A DNA stretch of 64,000 nt, taken from positions 2,170,001 through 2,234,000 of the forward strand of contig CAVYPC010000002.1 in assembly GCA_963770315.1 (NCBI GenBank), given 5' to 3'. Below, one piece after another: positions 41,160-48,290 of this stretch. The position numbers were made by a program, and so were the translations under genes. The notes beneath the pieces are model-generated. The model had not been told where the DNA came from. It did not search any database and worked only from the letters and a program-made list of their open reading frames with translations. The stretch comes from VRUE01 sp963770315 (GTDB lineage: Bacteria > Actinomycetota > Thermoleophilia > Solirubrobacterales > 70-9). How positions within the stretch are numbered: position 1 is the stretch's first letter; every line of letters begins with the position of its first letter.

Positions 41160-42797
41160 TTGACCTACGACTACGACTGGGTCGTCGTCGGCTCGGGGTT
41201 CGGGGGCTCGGTCTCCGCCCTGCGCCTGGCCGAAAAGGGGTACAGCGTCGCCGTGATGGAGTGCGGCAAGCGCTTCGAGGACGACGACTTCCCCAGCTCG
41301 ACCGGGGACGGCCGCCGCTATTTCTGGGCACCGCGGATCGGGATGAAGGGAATCTTCAGGCTCAGCATCTTCAAGGACATCGCCGTGGTCAGCGGCTGCG
41401 GCGTCGGCGGTGGCAGCCTCGGCTACGCCAACACGCTCTACGTACCCCCCTCGCCGTTCTTCGAGGATCCGCAGTGGGCGGACCTCGAGGACTGGGAGGC
41501 GCAGCTCGCCCCCCACTACGAGACCGCGCAGCGGATGCTCGGCGTCGTCGTCCACGACAATGACGACCCGGCGGACCAGCTGCTGCGCGAGCTGGGCGAG
41601 GAGCTGGGCGTCGGCGACACCTACCGCAAGACCCCGATCGGCGTCTACCTCGACAACCCGGGGCAGACCGTCCCCGACCCCTTCTTCGAAGGCGAGGGGC
41701 CGGAGCGGACCGGCTGCATGCAGTGCGGCCGCTGCATGGTCGGCTGCCCGCACGGGGCCAAGAACACCCTGGTCAAGAACTACCTCTGGCTCGCCGAGCA
41801 CCGCGGCGTCGAGGTGCAGGCCGAGCGCACCGTCACCGACATCCGCCCGCTCGGCGCCGCCGACGGCAGCGAGGGCTACGCAATCGAGAGCGAGCGCTCC
41901 GGCCTGCTGCGCGGCCGCGGGCGCCGCAGCGTGACGGCGCGCGGCGTGATCGTCGCCGCGGGACCGCTCGGCACCAACAAGCTGCTGCAGCGTTGCCGCC
42001 TTGGCGGCTCCCTGCCGCGCATCTCGCCTCGCCTGGGCGAGCTGGTCCGAACCAACAGCGAGAGCATCCTCGGGGTCAGGGTGCCGGCGGACTACCCCGC
42101 CGACCTGACCAGGCGGGTTGCGATCACCTCCAGCATCTACCCCGACCCGCACACGCACATCGAGACCGTCACCTACGGCGAGGCGGGCGACTCGATGAGC
42201 CTGCTCAACACGCTGCTGACCGGCGATGGCACCCGGGTAACCCGGCCGCTGAAGCTGCTCGGGCAGATCCTCCGCCACCCGCGCGACTTCGCCAAGATCC
42301 TCTGGCCAGGGGGCAGCTCGAGCCGCACGATCATCCTCCTCGTGATGCAGACGCTCGACAACGCGATCGCGCTGCGGCCGAAGCTGAAGCGCAACGGCGA
42401 AGTGCGTCTGCAGACCGAGCAGGACCCCGAGCGGCCCAACCCGACCTTCATCCCGGTCGCCAACCAGGCGGCGGAATGGCTGGCAGAGCGGACCGGCGGG
42501 GTCGCCACCAGCTCGATAACCGAGGCGGCCTTCAACATCCCGACCACCGCCCACATCCTCGGTGGCGCCGTGATCGGTCACGGCCCCGAGGACGGCGTCG
42601 TCGACTCGCGCCAGCGCGTCTTCGGCTACGAGAACCTGATGGTCTGCGACGGTGCCGCGATCCCGGCCAACGTCGGCGTCAACCCCAGCCTGACGATCGC
42701 CGCCCTGGCCGAGCATGCGATGAGCCAGGTGCCGCCGAAGGAGGGCGCCGAGCCGCGCGACCTCCCCAAGGCCGCGCGGCCGGCTGTCACTGCTTAG
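41160..42797 (+). CDS. GMC-family oxidoreductase, ChoD-like, with Cx2Cx2Cx3C cluster
   Basis: 545 residues from TTG 41160 (AAGGGA 9 nt upstream). N-terminal FAD motif VVVGSGFGGSVSALRLAEKG; C-terminal VNPSLTIAALAEHAM with HILGGAVIG. The family oxidises alcohols, with ChoD-like members linked to sterols or long-chain alcohols. Around residue 185, GCMQCGRCMVGCPHGAKN has Cx2Cx2Cx3CP spacing identical to a [4Fe-4S] ferredoxin site; similar Cys are recalled in mycobacterial ChoD. With rubredoxin upstream, dehydrogenase rather than O2-oxidase activity is possible. Confidence 0.87.
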   Translation: MTYDYDWVVVGSGFGGSVSALRLAEKGYSVAVMECGKRFEDDDFPSSTGDGRRYFWAPRIGMKGIFRLSIFKDIAVVSGCGVGGGSLGYANTLYVPPSPFFEDPQWADLEDWEAQLAPHYETAQRMLGVVVHDNDDPADQLLRELGEELGVGDTYRKTPIGVYLDNPGQTVPDPFFEGEGPERTGCMQCGRCMVGCPHGAKNTLVKNYLWLAEHRGVEVQAERTVTDIRPLGAADGSEGYAIESERSGLLRGRGRRSVTARGVIVAAGPLGTNKLLQRCRLGGSLPRISPRLGELVRTNSESILGVRVPADYPADLTRRVAITSSIYPDPHTHIETVTYGEAGDSMSLLNTLLTGDGTRVTRPLKLLGQILRHPRDFAKILWPGGSSSRTIILLVMQTLDNAIALRPKLKRNGEVRLQTEQDPERPNPTFIPVANQAAEWLAERTGGVATSSITEAAFNIPTTAHILGGAVIGHGPEDGVVDSRQRVFGYENLMVCDGAAIPANVGVNPSLTIAALAEHAMSQVPPKEGAEPRDLPKAARPAVTA

Positions 42798-42803
42798 CGC
42801 GAG

Positions 42804-43403
42804 CTACTCGGCGAAGCGCTCGGCTACGTAGTCCCAGTTGACGACGTTCCAGAAGGCGTCGATGTATTCCGGGCGCTTGTTCTGGTACTTGAGGTAGTAG
42901 GCGTGCTCCCAGACGTCGCAGCCGAGCAGCGGGATGCTGCCGTCGGTGACTGGCGAGTCCTGGTTCGGCGTCGAGACGACGGCGAGCCCGGAGCTGTCCT
43001 TGACCAGCCAAGCCCAACCGGAGCCGAAGCGGGCGATCCCGGCGTTTTTGAACTCGTCCTTGAAGGAGTCGAAGGAGCCGAACGTCTCGTCGATCGCGCC
43101 CGCGAGATCGCCGCTCGGCGCGCCGCCGCCTTCGGGGCTGAGCATCTGCCAGAAGAGCGAGTGGTTGAAGTGGCCGCCGGCGTTGTTGCGAACCGGACCC
43201 TGCTTGTCGCCGGGCAGGCTGGAGAGGTTGCGCAGCACGTCCTCGACCTCTCGATCGGCCCAATCGGTCCCCTCCAGAGCGCCGTTTGCTTTGTCGACGT
43301 AGGCCTGGTGGTGCTTGTCGTGATGGACCCGCATCGTCGCCTCGTCGATGTGGGGCTCGAGCGCGTCGTAGTCGTAGGGAAGGTCGGGAACCGAGAAAGC
43401 CAT
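42804..43403 (-). CDS. sodA: Superoxide dismutase (Fe/Mn)
   Basis: 199 residues from ATG 43403, with AAGGAG well placed. Metal ligands are visible in MRVHHDKHHQAYVDKAN, AGGHFNHSLFW and the C-terminal DVWEHAYYLKYQNKR. It converts superoxide to peroxide and oxygen in the cytoplasm. It is convergent with the GMC oxidase and divergent from the stress sigma factor across 285 bp, consistent with a stress regulon. Confidence 0.95.
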   Translation of the reverse strand: MAFSVPDLPYDYDALEPHIDEATMRVHHDKHHQAYVDKANGALEGTDWADREVEDVLRNLSSLPGDKQGPVRNNAGGHFNHSLFWQMLSPEGGGAPSGDLAGAIDETFGSFDSFKDEFKNAGIARFGSGWAWLVKDSSGLAVVSTPNQDSPVTDGSIPLLGCDVWEHAYYLKYQNKRPEYIDAFWNVVNWDYVAERFAE

Positions 43404-43558
43404 CTGGATGCTCCTTCTGATCGAGTGGGAGGTCCTGCGGGAGCCTAACCGGCGCGAAGCTTCGGCTACCCGCCGCCCCCGCCGCCGAGAAGGCCGCGTG
43501 AAGCGGCTGCGCCGCGACCAGTACGCTCCGAAGAGCGACGGTGCCGCTGGGTCCGAAC

Positions 43559-43585
43559 GTTTCACGTCCGCAACCGATCGGTAGG
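43559..43585 (+). promoter_or_regulatory. Possible SigB/SigF-type promoter
   Basis: GTTT (43559-43562) and GGTAGG (43580-43585) are separated by 17 nt, near the GTTT-N14-17-GGGTAT pattern of actinobacterial SigB/SigF promoters. A closer -10-like GGGTAC (43665-43670) lacks a matching GTTT. Autoregulation of the sigma gene is plausible but unproven. Confidence 0.3.
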
Positions 43586-43688
43586 CGATTGCCTTCCTGC
43601 ACAATGCACCAGCAGAAATGCCGCACGGCCAATTTCGGCTCCAGGGCGGTCCGGGTGGGGACCCGGGTACCGTCAAGCGTCGAGCCAA

Positions 43689-44498
43689 ATGGCAGCAGAA
43701 CGGGATAGAGAGGAAGGGTCCAACGCGCCGGCGCCCGGCGCGGGGACCCAGCTCGCCAGCGACGGGGAGCTGTGGAAGCGCTTCGCCCGCGATCGCGAGC
43801 CGGCCATCCGCGAGGAGCTGGTGCGCCGCAACATGCCCTTCGCCAAACGCCTGGCGCTGCGCTACCGAGGCGCCAGCGAGTCCTTCGACGACCTGCTCCA
43901 GGTCGCCAATCTCGGCCTGCTCAACGCGATCGACCGCTTCGACCCCGAGCGCGGCATCCCCTTCACCGCCTTCGCCTCGCCGACGATCCTCGGCGAGCTC
44001 AAACGCCACTTCCGCGACCGGGTCTGGACGGTGCGCGTGCCGCGCGGGCTGCATGATCGCATGGCCGAAGTCGACAAAGCGATCACCGACCTGACCAAGC
44101 AGCTGCAGCGCTCACCCTCGGTGGACGAGATCGCAAAGCGACTCGGGGTGGAGCAGACCGACGTGCTCGAGGTGATGGAGGCCAATCACAACCGCCGCCC
44201 GCTCTCACTCGACCGGCCGGCCGGACCGGAGGACTCCGAAGACTCTCCCCCGACCGAGTGGATCGGCGAGGAGGACGAGGCCTACGAGCTGGTCGAGGGG
44301 CGGATCGCCCTGGACTCGGCGCTGCCTTTCCTCGACGAGCGCGAGCGGCTGGTGCTGCGCCTGCGCTTCGCCGAGGACATGACGCAGTCCCAGATCGCCG
44401 AGCGCATCGGCCACTCCCAGATGCACGTCTCCCGCATCCTTCGCCGCGCCCTCTCCCGTATCCGCGAGCAGATCAGGGAGCAGCGGCAAAGCGAATGA
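43689..44498 (+). CDS. RNA polymerase sigma factor, SigB/SigF group
   Basis: 269 residues with regions 2, 3 and 4 but no region 1: NMPFAKRLALRYRGASESFDDLLQVANLGLLNAIDRFDPERGIPFTAFASPTILGELKRHFRD (region 2), SPSVDEIAKRLGVEQTDVLEVMEA (region 3) and LRLRFAEDMTQSQIAERIGHSQMHVSRILRRALSRIREQ (region 4). This is the general-stress/flagellar type III sigma layout. Its 3' end overlaps by 26 bp the convergent RsbW-like gene, the expected anti-sigma factor. Confidence 0.93.
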   Translation: MAAERDREEGSNAPAPGAGTQLASDGELWKRFARDREPAIREELVRRNMPFAKRLALRYRGASESFDDLLQVANLGLLNAIDRFDPERGIPFTAFASPTILGELKRHFRDRVWTVRVPRGLHDRMAEVDKAITDLTKQLQRSPSVDEIAKRLGVEQTDVLEVMEANHNRRPLSLDRPAGPEDSEDSPPTEWIGEEDEAYELVEGRIALDSALPFLDERERLVLRLRFAEDMTQSQIAERIGHSQMHVSRILRRALSRIREQIREQRQSE

Positions 44499-45321
44499 TC
44501 AGGTACTCGCCGTCGTCGGACTCCTCGACGGTGAGCTCGTCGGCCAGCGCCTCCAGCGAGCCGCCGATTTCGGGAACCTCCAGGTCTTCGCGGATGCTGG
44601 TCGCCGCGCCCGGTTCCATCGGACCCAGCCTCAGGCCGATGCCCCCGGCGCCCTCGTCGAGACCGAGCCGCACGCGGCCATCGGCGAAACGCTCGGGCGC
44701 CGCGCCGGCAATCGCGTCGGTGAGGAGAACAACGTCCGAGACACGATCGACGGAGAGATCCCGGCGGGCGGCCAGAGCGCCGACGACCCGGGCGAGCACG
44801 GGGGCGAGCAGCTCGGAGCGGTCGACGACCATCTCGGTACGGTCCGCCGGGTAGGGCTTCATCGCGACCGTGTCGCCGCTGCCGTTGGCACCGCCACCTT
44901 TCAGCGGCACTCGCATCGTCACCTCGGTTCCACGATCGAGACCGCCCGAGATCGAGAAGCTGCTGGAGAGCGCCGCGATCAGCGAGAGCCCGAGGCGCAG
45001 GCTGTCGCGCTCGGAGTCGGCCTGCGGCCTGATCCCGATGCCTTCGTCACGCACGACAACGGTCAGCCCATCGGCGTCGGCCTGCACATCGACGTTGAGC
45101 GGCCCGGGCTCTCCCTGGTAGGCATGGACAACCACATTCATGCAGGCCTCGGTGACGACGGTCTTCAGGTCGGCGAGGCCGGGTTCGTCCATTCCCACCT
45201 CCTCCGCCAGGCCGGCAAGAGCGTGGCGAATGAGGGCGACGTTCTCCGATTTCGCGGGCAGCACCATCTGAAGCCCCCTGGGCCTGTCTTGGATCGCAGA
45301 AGTGTCTGAGCTGGACGCCAT
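44473..45321 (-). CDS. RsbW-like anti-sigma factor with a second degenerate half
   Basis: 282 residues. Residues 18-140 form a GHKL ATPase of the RsbW/SpoIIAB type: N box VVTEACMNVVVHAY (E58, N62), G1 box RDEGIGI (D92) and LGLSLIAAL. Residues 155-282 repeat the general pattern (VLARVVGALAARRDLSVDRVSDVVLLTDAI, GRVRLGLDEGAGGIGLRLG) but lack the N box. It should bind the sigma factor and phosphorylate the STAS antagonist. ATG 45321 is used; 45267 is an alternative. It is divergent from rsbV. Confidence 0.82.
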   Translation of the reverse strand: MASSSDTSAIQDRPRGLQMVLPAKSENVALIRHALAGLAEEVGMDEPGLADLKTVVTEACMNVVVHAYQGEPGPLNVDVQADADGLTVVVRDEGIGIRPQADSERDSLRLGLSLIAALSSSFSISGGLDRGTEVTMRVPLKGGGANGSGDTVAMKPYPADRTEMVVDRSELLAPVLARVVGALAARRDLSVDRVSDVVLLTDAIAGAAPERFADGRVRLGLDEGAGGIGLRLGPMEPGAATSIREDLEVPEIGGSLEALADELTVEESDDGEYLIIRFAAAP

Positions 45322-45455
45322 CCTTGCCGCCGAGGGAAATGCCCCTCTGCGGGAACGAGCATAGTCCTCGGGCATTCGAATTCCCCGGCTACCCCCAGCG
45401 TCACAGGCACAAACCCCGAGCCTGCCCGGAAGCCCGGATCGAGCGCCGAGACGGC

Positions 45456-45480
45456 GTCCGATCCTGCGGTAGGATCGGAC
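45456..45480. promoter_or_regulatory. Perfect 10-bp dyad over the rsbV -10/start region
   Basis: GTCCGATCCT and AGGATCGGAC with a 5-nt GCGGT centre end one base before the GTG at 45482. The 3' arm overlaps TAGGAT (45470-45475), a leaderless-type -10 box 6 nt from the start. It can be an operator blocking the promoter or, if transcribed from further upstream, an RNA hairpin hiding the start. Confidence 0.6.
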
Positions 45481-45481
45481 C

Positions 45482-45850
45482 GTGAGTCCAGTTCCCTTCG
45501 AGGTGGAGAGCGAGGAGCTCGACGACGGTATCCGTGCTTTCACGGTCCGCGGCGAGCTGGACATGAACACCGCGCCGGAGCTCGAGGAAAAGCTCGACGA
45601 GGCGCTGTCGGACTCTGGTGCCTCGATCATGCTCGACCTCTCCGAGTGCGAATTCATCGACTCGACCGGGATCGCGCTGATCGTGCGCGCCTGGCAGCGG
45701 CTAGACCGCAACGGGGATGGCGGCGAGGGAAGGCTGGTGCTCTGCTGCATCAACCATCAGGTGCGGCGGCTGCTCAAGATCACCGGGGTCGAGGGCTCGA
45801 TCTCGATGCACGAGCAGCGCGACGCGGCGCTGTCCGAGCTGCGCGGCTGA
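45482..45850 (+). CDS. Anti-sigma factor antagonist (STAS, RsbV-like)
   Basis: 122 residues from GTG 45482. The STAS fold is typical: AFTVRGELDMNTAPELEEKLDEAL, MLDLSECEFIDSTGIALIVRAW with the phospho-acceptor Ser61 in DSTG, and LLKITGVEGSISMHEQRDAAL. When dephosphorylated by the PP2C phosphatase it should capture the anti-sigma factor and free the sigma factor. Confidence 0.9.
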   Translation: MSPVPFEVESEELDDGIRAFTVRGELDMNTAPELEEKLDEALSDSGASIMLDLSECEFIDSTGIALIVRAWQRLDRNGDGGEGRLVLCCINHQVRRLLKITGVEGSISMHEQRDAALSELRG

Positions 45851-45907
45851 GCAGCCGGGCAGCCGAGCCCCCAGACGACTGATCCCACGACCTCGGCGGG
45901 TTGCAAA

Positions 45908-46047
45908 GGGATGGCGGGTGCGCCTCTGCAGGAATTGACACCCAAGAGCGGAGCTCTTGGGTGAATCTGGTGCGCGGCTTTGCCGCGCAGAGACCAGATT
46001 GCATAGGCCGCTTCGCGACATTCCCGCAGAGGCGCACCCGCCATCCC
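45908..46047. repeat. Structured element copy 1 (22-bp outer arms, internal hairpins)
   Basis: Outer arms 45908-45929 and 46026-46047 are perfectly complementary over 22 bp and continue inward as GGAAT/ATTCC after one mismatch. Inside are CACCCAAGAGC/GCTCTTGGGTG (11 bp, 3-nt loop, 45939-45963), and AATCTGGT/ACCAGATT enclosing GCGCGGC/GCCGCGC (45964-46000), then GCATAGGCCGCTTCGCGAC. The segment 45993-46023 is identical to the inverse of 46176-46206 in copy 2. No coding potential is apparent. This is either a mobile DNA element or a structured RNA. Confidence 0.8.
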
Positions 46048-46061
46048 CACGAAGCACACCG

Positions 46062-46106
46062 AGCTTCGAAGGCTCAGCTTCTGAGGCATCGCCTCGGTTC
46101 GAAGCT
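46062..46106. repeat. Hairpin between the two structured elements
   Basis: AGCTTCGAA (46062-46070) and TTCGAAGCT (46098-46106) form a perfect 9-bp stem. Its loop can fold either as CTCAG-CTT-CTGAG or as GAGGC-ATC-GCCTC, two mutually exclusive small hairpins. Confidence 0.65.
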
Positions 46107-46146
46107 TGAGAACCCTTCGCAGCCTTGGCTATTGCGGGACGTGTCG

Positions 46147-46300
46147 AGGCAGAGAAGCCTGGCCGGTCTGCGGTCGAATGTCGCGAAGCGGCCTATGCAA
46201 TCTGGTGATTGCGCGGCCAAGGGCCGCGCTCATCGTTCACCCCAAGAGCAAAGCTCTTGGGGTGTCAATTCGACCGCAGACCGGCCAGGCTTCTCTGCCT
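46147..46300. repeat. Structured element copy 2, inverted (33-bp outer arms)
   Basis: Outer arms 46147-46179 and 46268-46300 are perfectly complementary over 33 bp, yet unrelated in sequence to the arms of copy 1 except for the innermost GAAT/ATTC. Inside, on the opposite strand to copy 1, are the same CACCCCAAGAGC hairpin (12 bp, 46238-46264), a GCGCGGCC/GGCCGCGC hairpin (46211-46229) and the identical 31-nt core (46176-46206). Conserved interior with co-varying arms argues for a defined element. Confidence 0.8.
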
Positions 46301-46324
46301 GGCTACGGGTCGTGAATCGACCGT

Positions 46325-46747
46325 CTAAGGCTCGATCGACTGCGGCTCCAGAGCCGCGAAACGAGCGACGGCCTGCTCTGGATCGGGGAAGACCTCGCCG
46401 CGGACGAAGCGGCCATCGGCCACCTCCCAGATCCACGCTACGGGCAGGTCCCTGATCCCCAGATCGCGGCTGCGCGCGTAAACGCGACCGCGGACGAGCA
46501 TGGTGCCACCACGGCGCTGCAGCTCGCTGGGCGTGATCTGCAGCTCTTCCCATATCTGGGCGACGTCGGCCAGGTAGTCGTGCAGTCCCGATGGACCTAC
46601 ATATGGAGCGTCGCGGCCGACCGCTTCCGCGGTGACGACGGGGAAGAACTCCAGATCCTCGTCGCAGACGGCGATGATCTCCTCACTGTCGCGGCGGTTG
46701 AAGGCGTCGAAGAGCCGCCTGATCAGCGCCAGATGGGGGTCAGGCAT
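46325..46747 (-). CDS. NTF2-like/SnoaL-like protein
   Basis: 140 residues: LALIRRLFDAFNRRDSEEIIAVCDEDLEFFPV followed by YVGPSGLHDYLADVAQIWEELQITPSEL and VRGRVYARSRD, the usual SnoaL/NTF2 cone fold. Its start overlaps the phosphatase stop by 8 bp, so it is the second gene of the rsbU-like operon. A ligand-binding or sensory accessory role in the stress pathway is possible but not shown. Confidence 0.8.
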   Translation of the reverse strand: MPDPHLALIRRLFDAFNRRDSEEIIAVCDEDLEFFPVVTAEAVGRDAPYVGPSGLHDYLADVAQIWEELQITPSELQRRGGTMLVRGRVYARSRDLGIRDLPVAWIWEVADGRFVRGEVFPDPEQAVARFAALEPQSIEP

Positions 46748-48158
46748 CGCCGCTGTCCAAGCTCATCGCCACCGGAGCGGCGCGGTTTGCAGAGAGCGGC
46801 GCAACGCTGGGGCTCTCTCCCGAGGCACGCGCGATGGCGAGCATCGCCACGTCGTCGTCGAGGCCACCGTCGGTGAATGCGTGCAGGGAGTCCTCGAGGC
46901 GCTGCAGCGCCATCGCCGGATTGGAGGCCCCGCCGAGCTCGGCACGGAGCCGCGCCTCGCCGAAGCGCCCCTCCGATCCCCGGGCCTCGGTGATCCCATC
47001 GGTGACGATCACGAGTTGCTGACCGGGCTCGAGCTCACTCCGCGCGATCCTCCACTCCGCGTCGTGGAAGGCGCCCAGCACCGGGTCCGCGCTCGTCACC
47101 TCGGTCACGCTCTCGCCGTCGATCAGCAGCGGCGGCGGGTGCCCGGCCACCGCGAGGCGCACCGGTTCGAAGCGATCCTCGCTCAGGGTCATCGCCGCCA
47201 GGCTGCAGAGGGCCGAATCGCCGCGCGCGAGCAGGGTCCGGTTGAGGGTCTGCAGGGCCACCAGGGGATCGTCGGTGAGGACCGCCGCCGTGCGCAGCGT
47301 GTAGCGGGCAACCGCGGTGATCGAGGCGGCGTGGGCGCCACGCCCGGTGACGTCGCCGATCACCAGCATCCATCCGCCAGGCACACGGAACACGTCGTAG
47401 AAGTCGCCGCCGACCTCGTTCTCCGCCCCCGCCGGCCGGTACATCGCGGCGATCGACCAGCCCGGGATGTGCGGCAAGGGCGAGGGCAGCAGTCCGCGCT
47501 GCAGGGTCTCGGCGATCTCCGAGCGCGCTCGCTCGGCCTGCTCGAGGTCGGCGAAGAGCCCGGAGTTGTCGAGCGCCAGCGCCACCCGGCCGGAGAAGAT
47601 CCAGGCGAATCTGGCGTCCTCGCGTCGATAGCGCCGACCAGACCAGGCGACGCCGATGGTCAGAGTGCCCGTGACTTCGCCCCGGGCCTGCAGGGCGACG
47701 GTGACCGCCGAGCGCATTCCCAGGCTGCGCAGGAACTCGAGATCGTCGGCGTCATGGGAGAGCTCGCGTAGGCTCTGCTCCGACATCCGCTCGTAGAAGC
47801 GCGGTTCGAGCGAGGAGGGATCCCCGCCGTCCACCATGCGCGGTGGCGTCGAAGGCATGCGTTCGACCAGGCCGCGCTCGAACTCGGGGTTACCGCCCGC
47901 CGCCACCCGCACGGCGACTCGACGGGGGACGCGATCCTCGTCGATCACGTCGATCATGCAGAAGTCGGCCATCTCCGGCACGAGGATCGCGCAGATCGCA
48001 TCGAAGGTCTCCTCGAGCGAGCCACCGGCGTCAGAGACCGTGGCCAGCTCGCCGAGGATGCGAAAGCGCCGCCTCGCCTTGCGCTCGCGCACGACCATGA
48101 TCGCGAGGAGGGCGATGGCAACCGCAAGGGCAACCACAGCTATCTCGATCCAGGCCAT
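46740..48158 (-). CDS. Membrane-anchored GAF-PP2C phosphatase (RsbU/SpoIIE-like)
   Basis: 472 residues. An N-terminal TM helix (IEIAVVALAVAIALLAIMVV), a GAF domain (LEETFDAICAILVPEMADFCMIDVI to FSGRVALALDNSGLF), a short coiled linker ending LLPSPLPHIPGW, and a PP2C/SpoIIE domain with metal motifs EVGGDFYDVF, VIGDVTGRGAHAA, VTDGITEARG and GGLDDDVAMLAI. It should dephosphorylate the STAS antagonist and start the sigma response. It is separated from the rsbV gene by the structured region. Confidence 0.9.
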   Translation of the reverse strand: MAWIEIAVVALAVAIALLAIMVVRERKARRRFRILGELATVSDAGGSLEETFDAICAILVPEMADFCMIDVIDEDRVPRRVAVRVAAGGNPEFERGLVERMPSTPPRMVDGGDPSSLEPRFYERMSEQSLRELSHDADDLEFLRSLGMRSAVTVALQARGEVTGTLTIGVAWSGRRYRREDARFAWIFSGRVALALDNSGLFADLEQAERARSEIAETLQRGLLPSPLPHIPGWSIAAMYRPAGAENEVGGDFYDVFRVPGGWMLVIGDVTGRGAHAASITAVARYTLRTAAVLTDDPLVALQTLNRTLLARGDSALCSLAAMTLSEDRFEPVRLAVAGHPPPLLIDGESVTEVTSADPVLGAFHDAEWRIARSELEPGQQLVIVTDGITEARGSEGRFGEARLRAELGGASNPAMALQRLEDSLHAFTDGGLDDDVAMLAIARASGESPSVAPLSANRAAPVAMSLDSGDA

Positions 48159-48181
48159 CCCAAACCCTCCGGTCGCTTGCC

Positions 48182-48208
48182 GCCGTTACTGAAAAGACAG
48201 TAACCGGC
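48182..48208 (-). promoter_or_regulatory. Hairpin in the phosphatase 5' leader
   Basis: GCCG-TTACTG and CAGTAA-(C)-CGGC pair over 10 bp with one bulge and a 6-nt loop, 24 nt upstream of the ATG at 48158. It may be a terminator of the PfpI-like gene or a leader structure. The 132-bp gap also contains GGCGGCCG/CGGCCGCC-like arms near 48287-48304, at the PfpI 3' end. Confidence 0.45.
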
Positions 48209-48290
48209 GGGCGGGCGAATGTCCACGCTTCCCATCGAGTCCGGAGAGAGGCCCCATGCGAAGGTATCCATGCTCCTTTCGGGGCGGCCG

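Noticed and set aside
43641..43670. GGGTAC at 43665 as the main SigF-type -10 element
   Set aside because: No GTTT-like -35 at the required distance; the weaker 43559-43585 pair fits spacing better.
42804..44054. 416-residue frame containing superoxide dismutase as its C-terminal part
   Set aside because: The N-terminal extension is antisense to the sigma factor gene; the dismutase has its own ATG at 43403 with a strong ribosome site.
45908..46300. CRISPR array or integron attC interpretation of the repeats
   Set aside because: Only two copies in inverted orientation, no regular spacers, no cas or integrase gene, and no GTTRRRY/RYYYAAC ends.
45901..46455. Open frames of 70-184 residues across the structured region at 46 kb
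   Set aside because: They run through long perfect inverted repeats on both strands and show no protein-like composition, so the repeats create them.
48140..48280. Possible 45-residue leader peptide (starting MDTFAWGLSP) ahead of the phosphatase gene
   Set aside because: Its purine-rich ribosome-like site is only 1 nt from the ATG, the peptide has no recognisable feature and it overlaps the phosphatase start out of frame.
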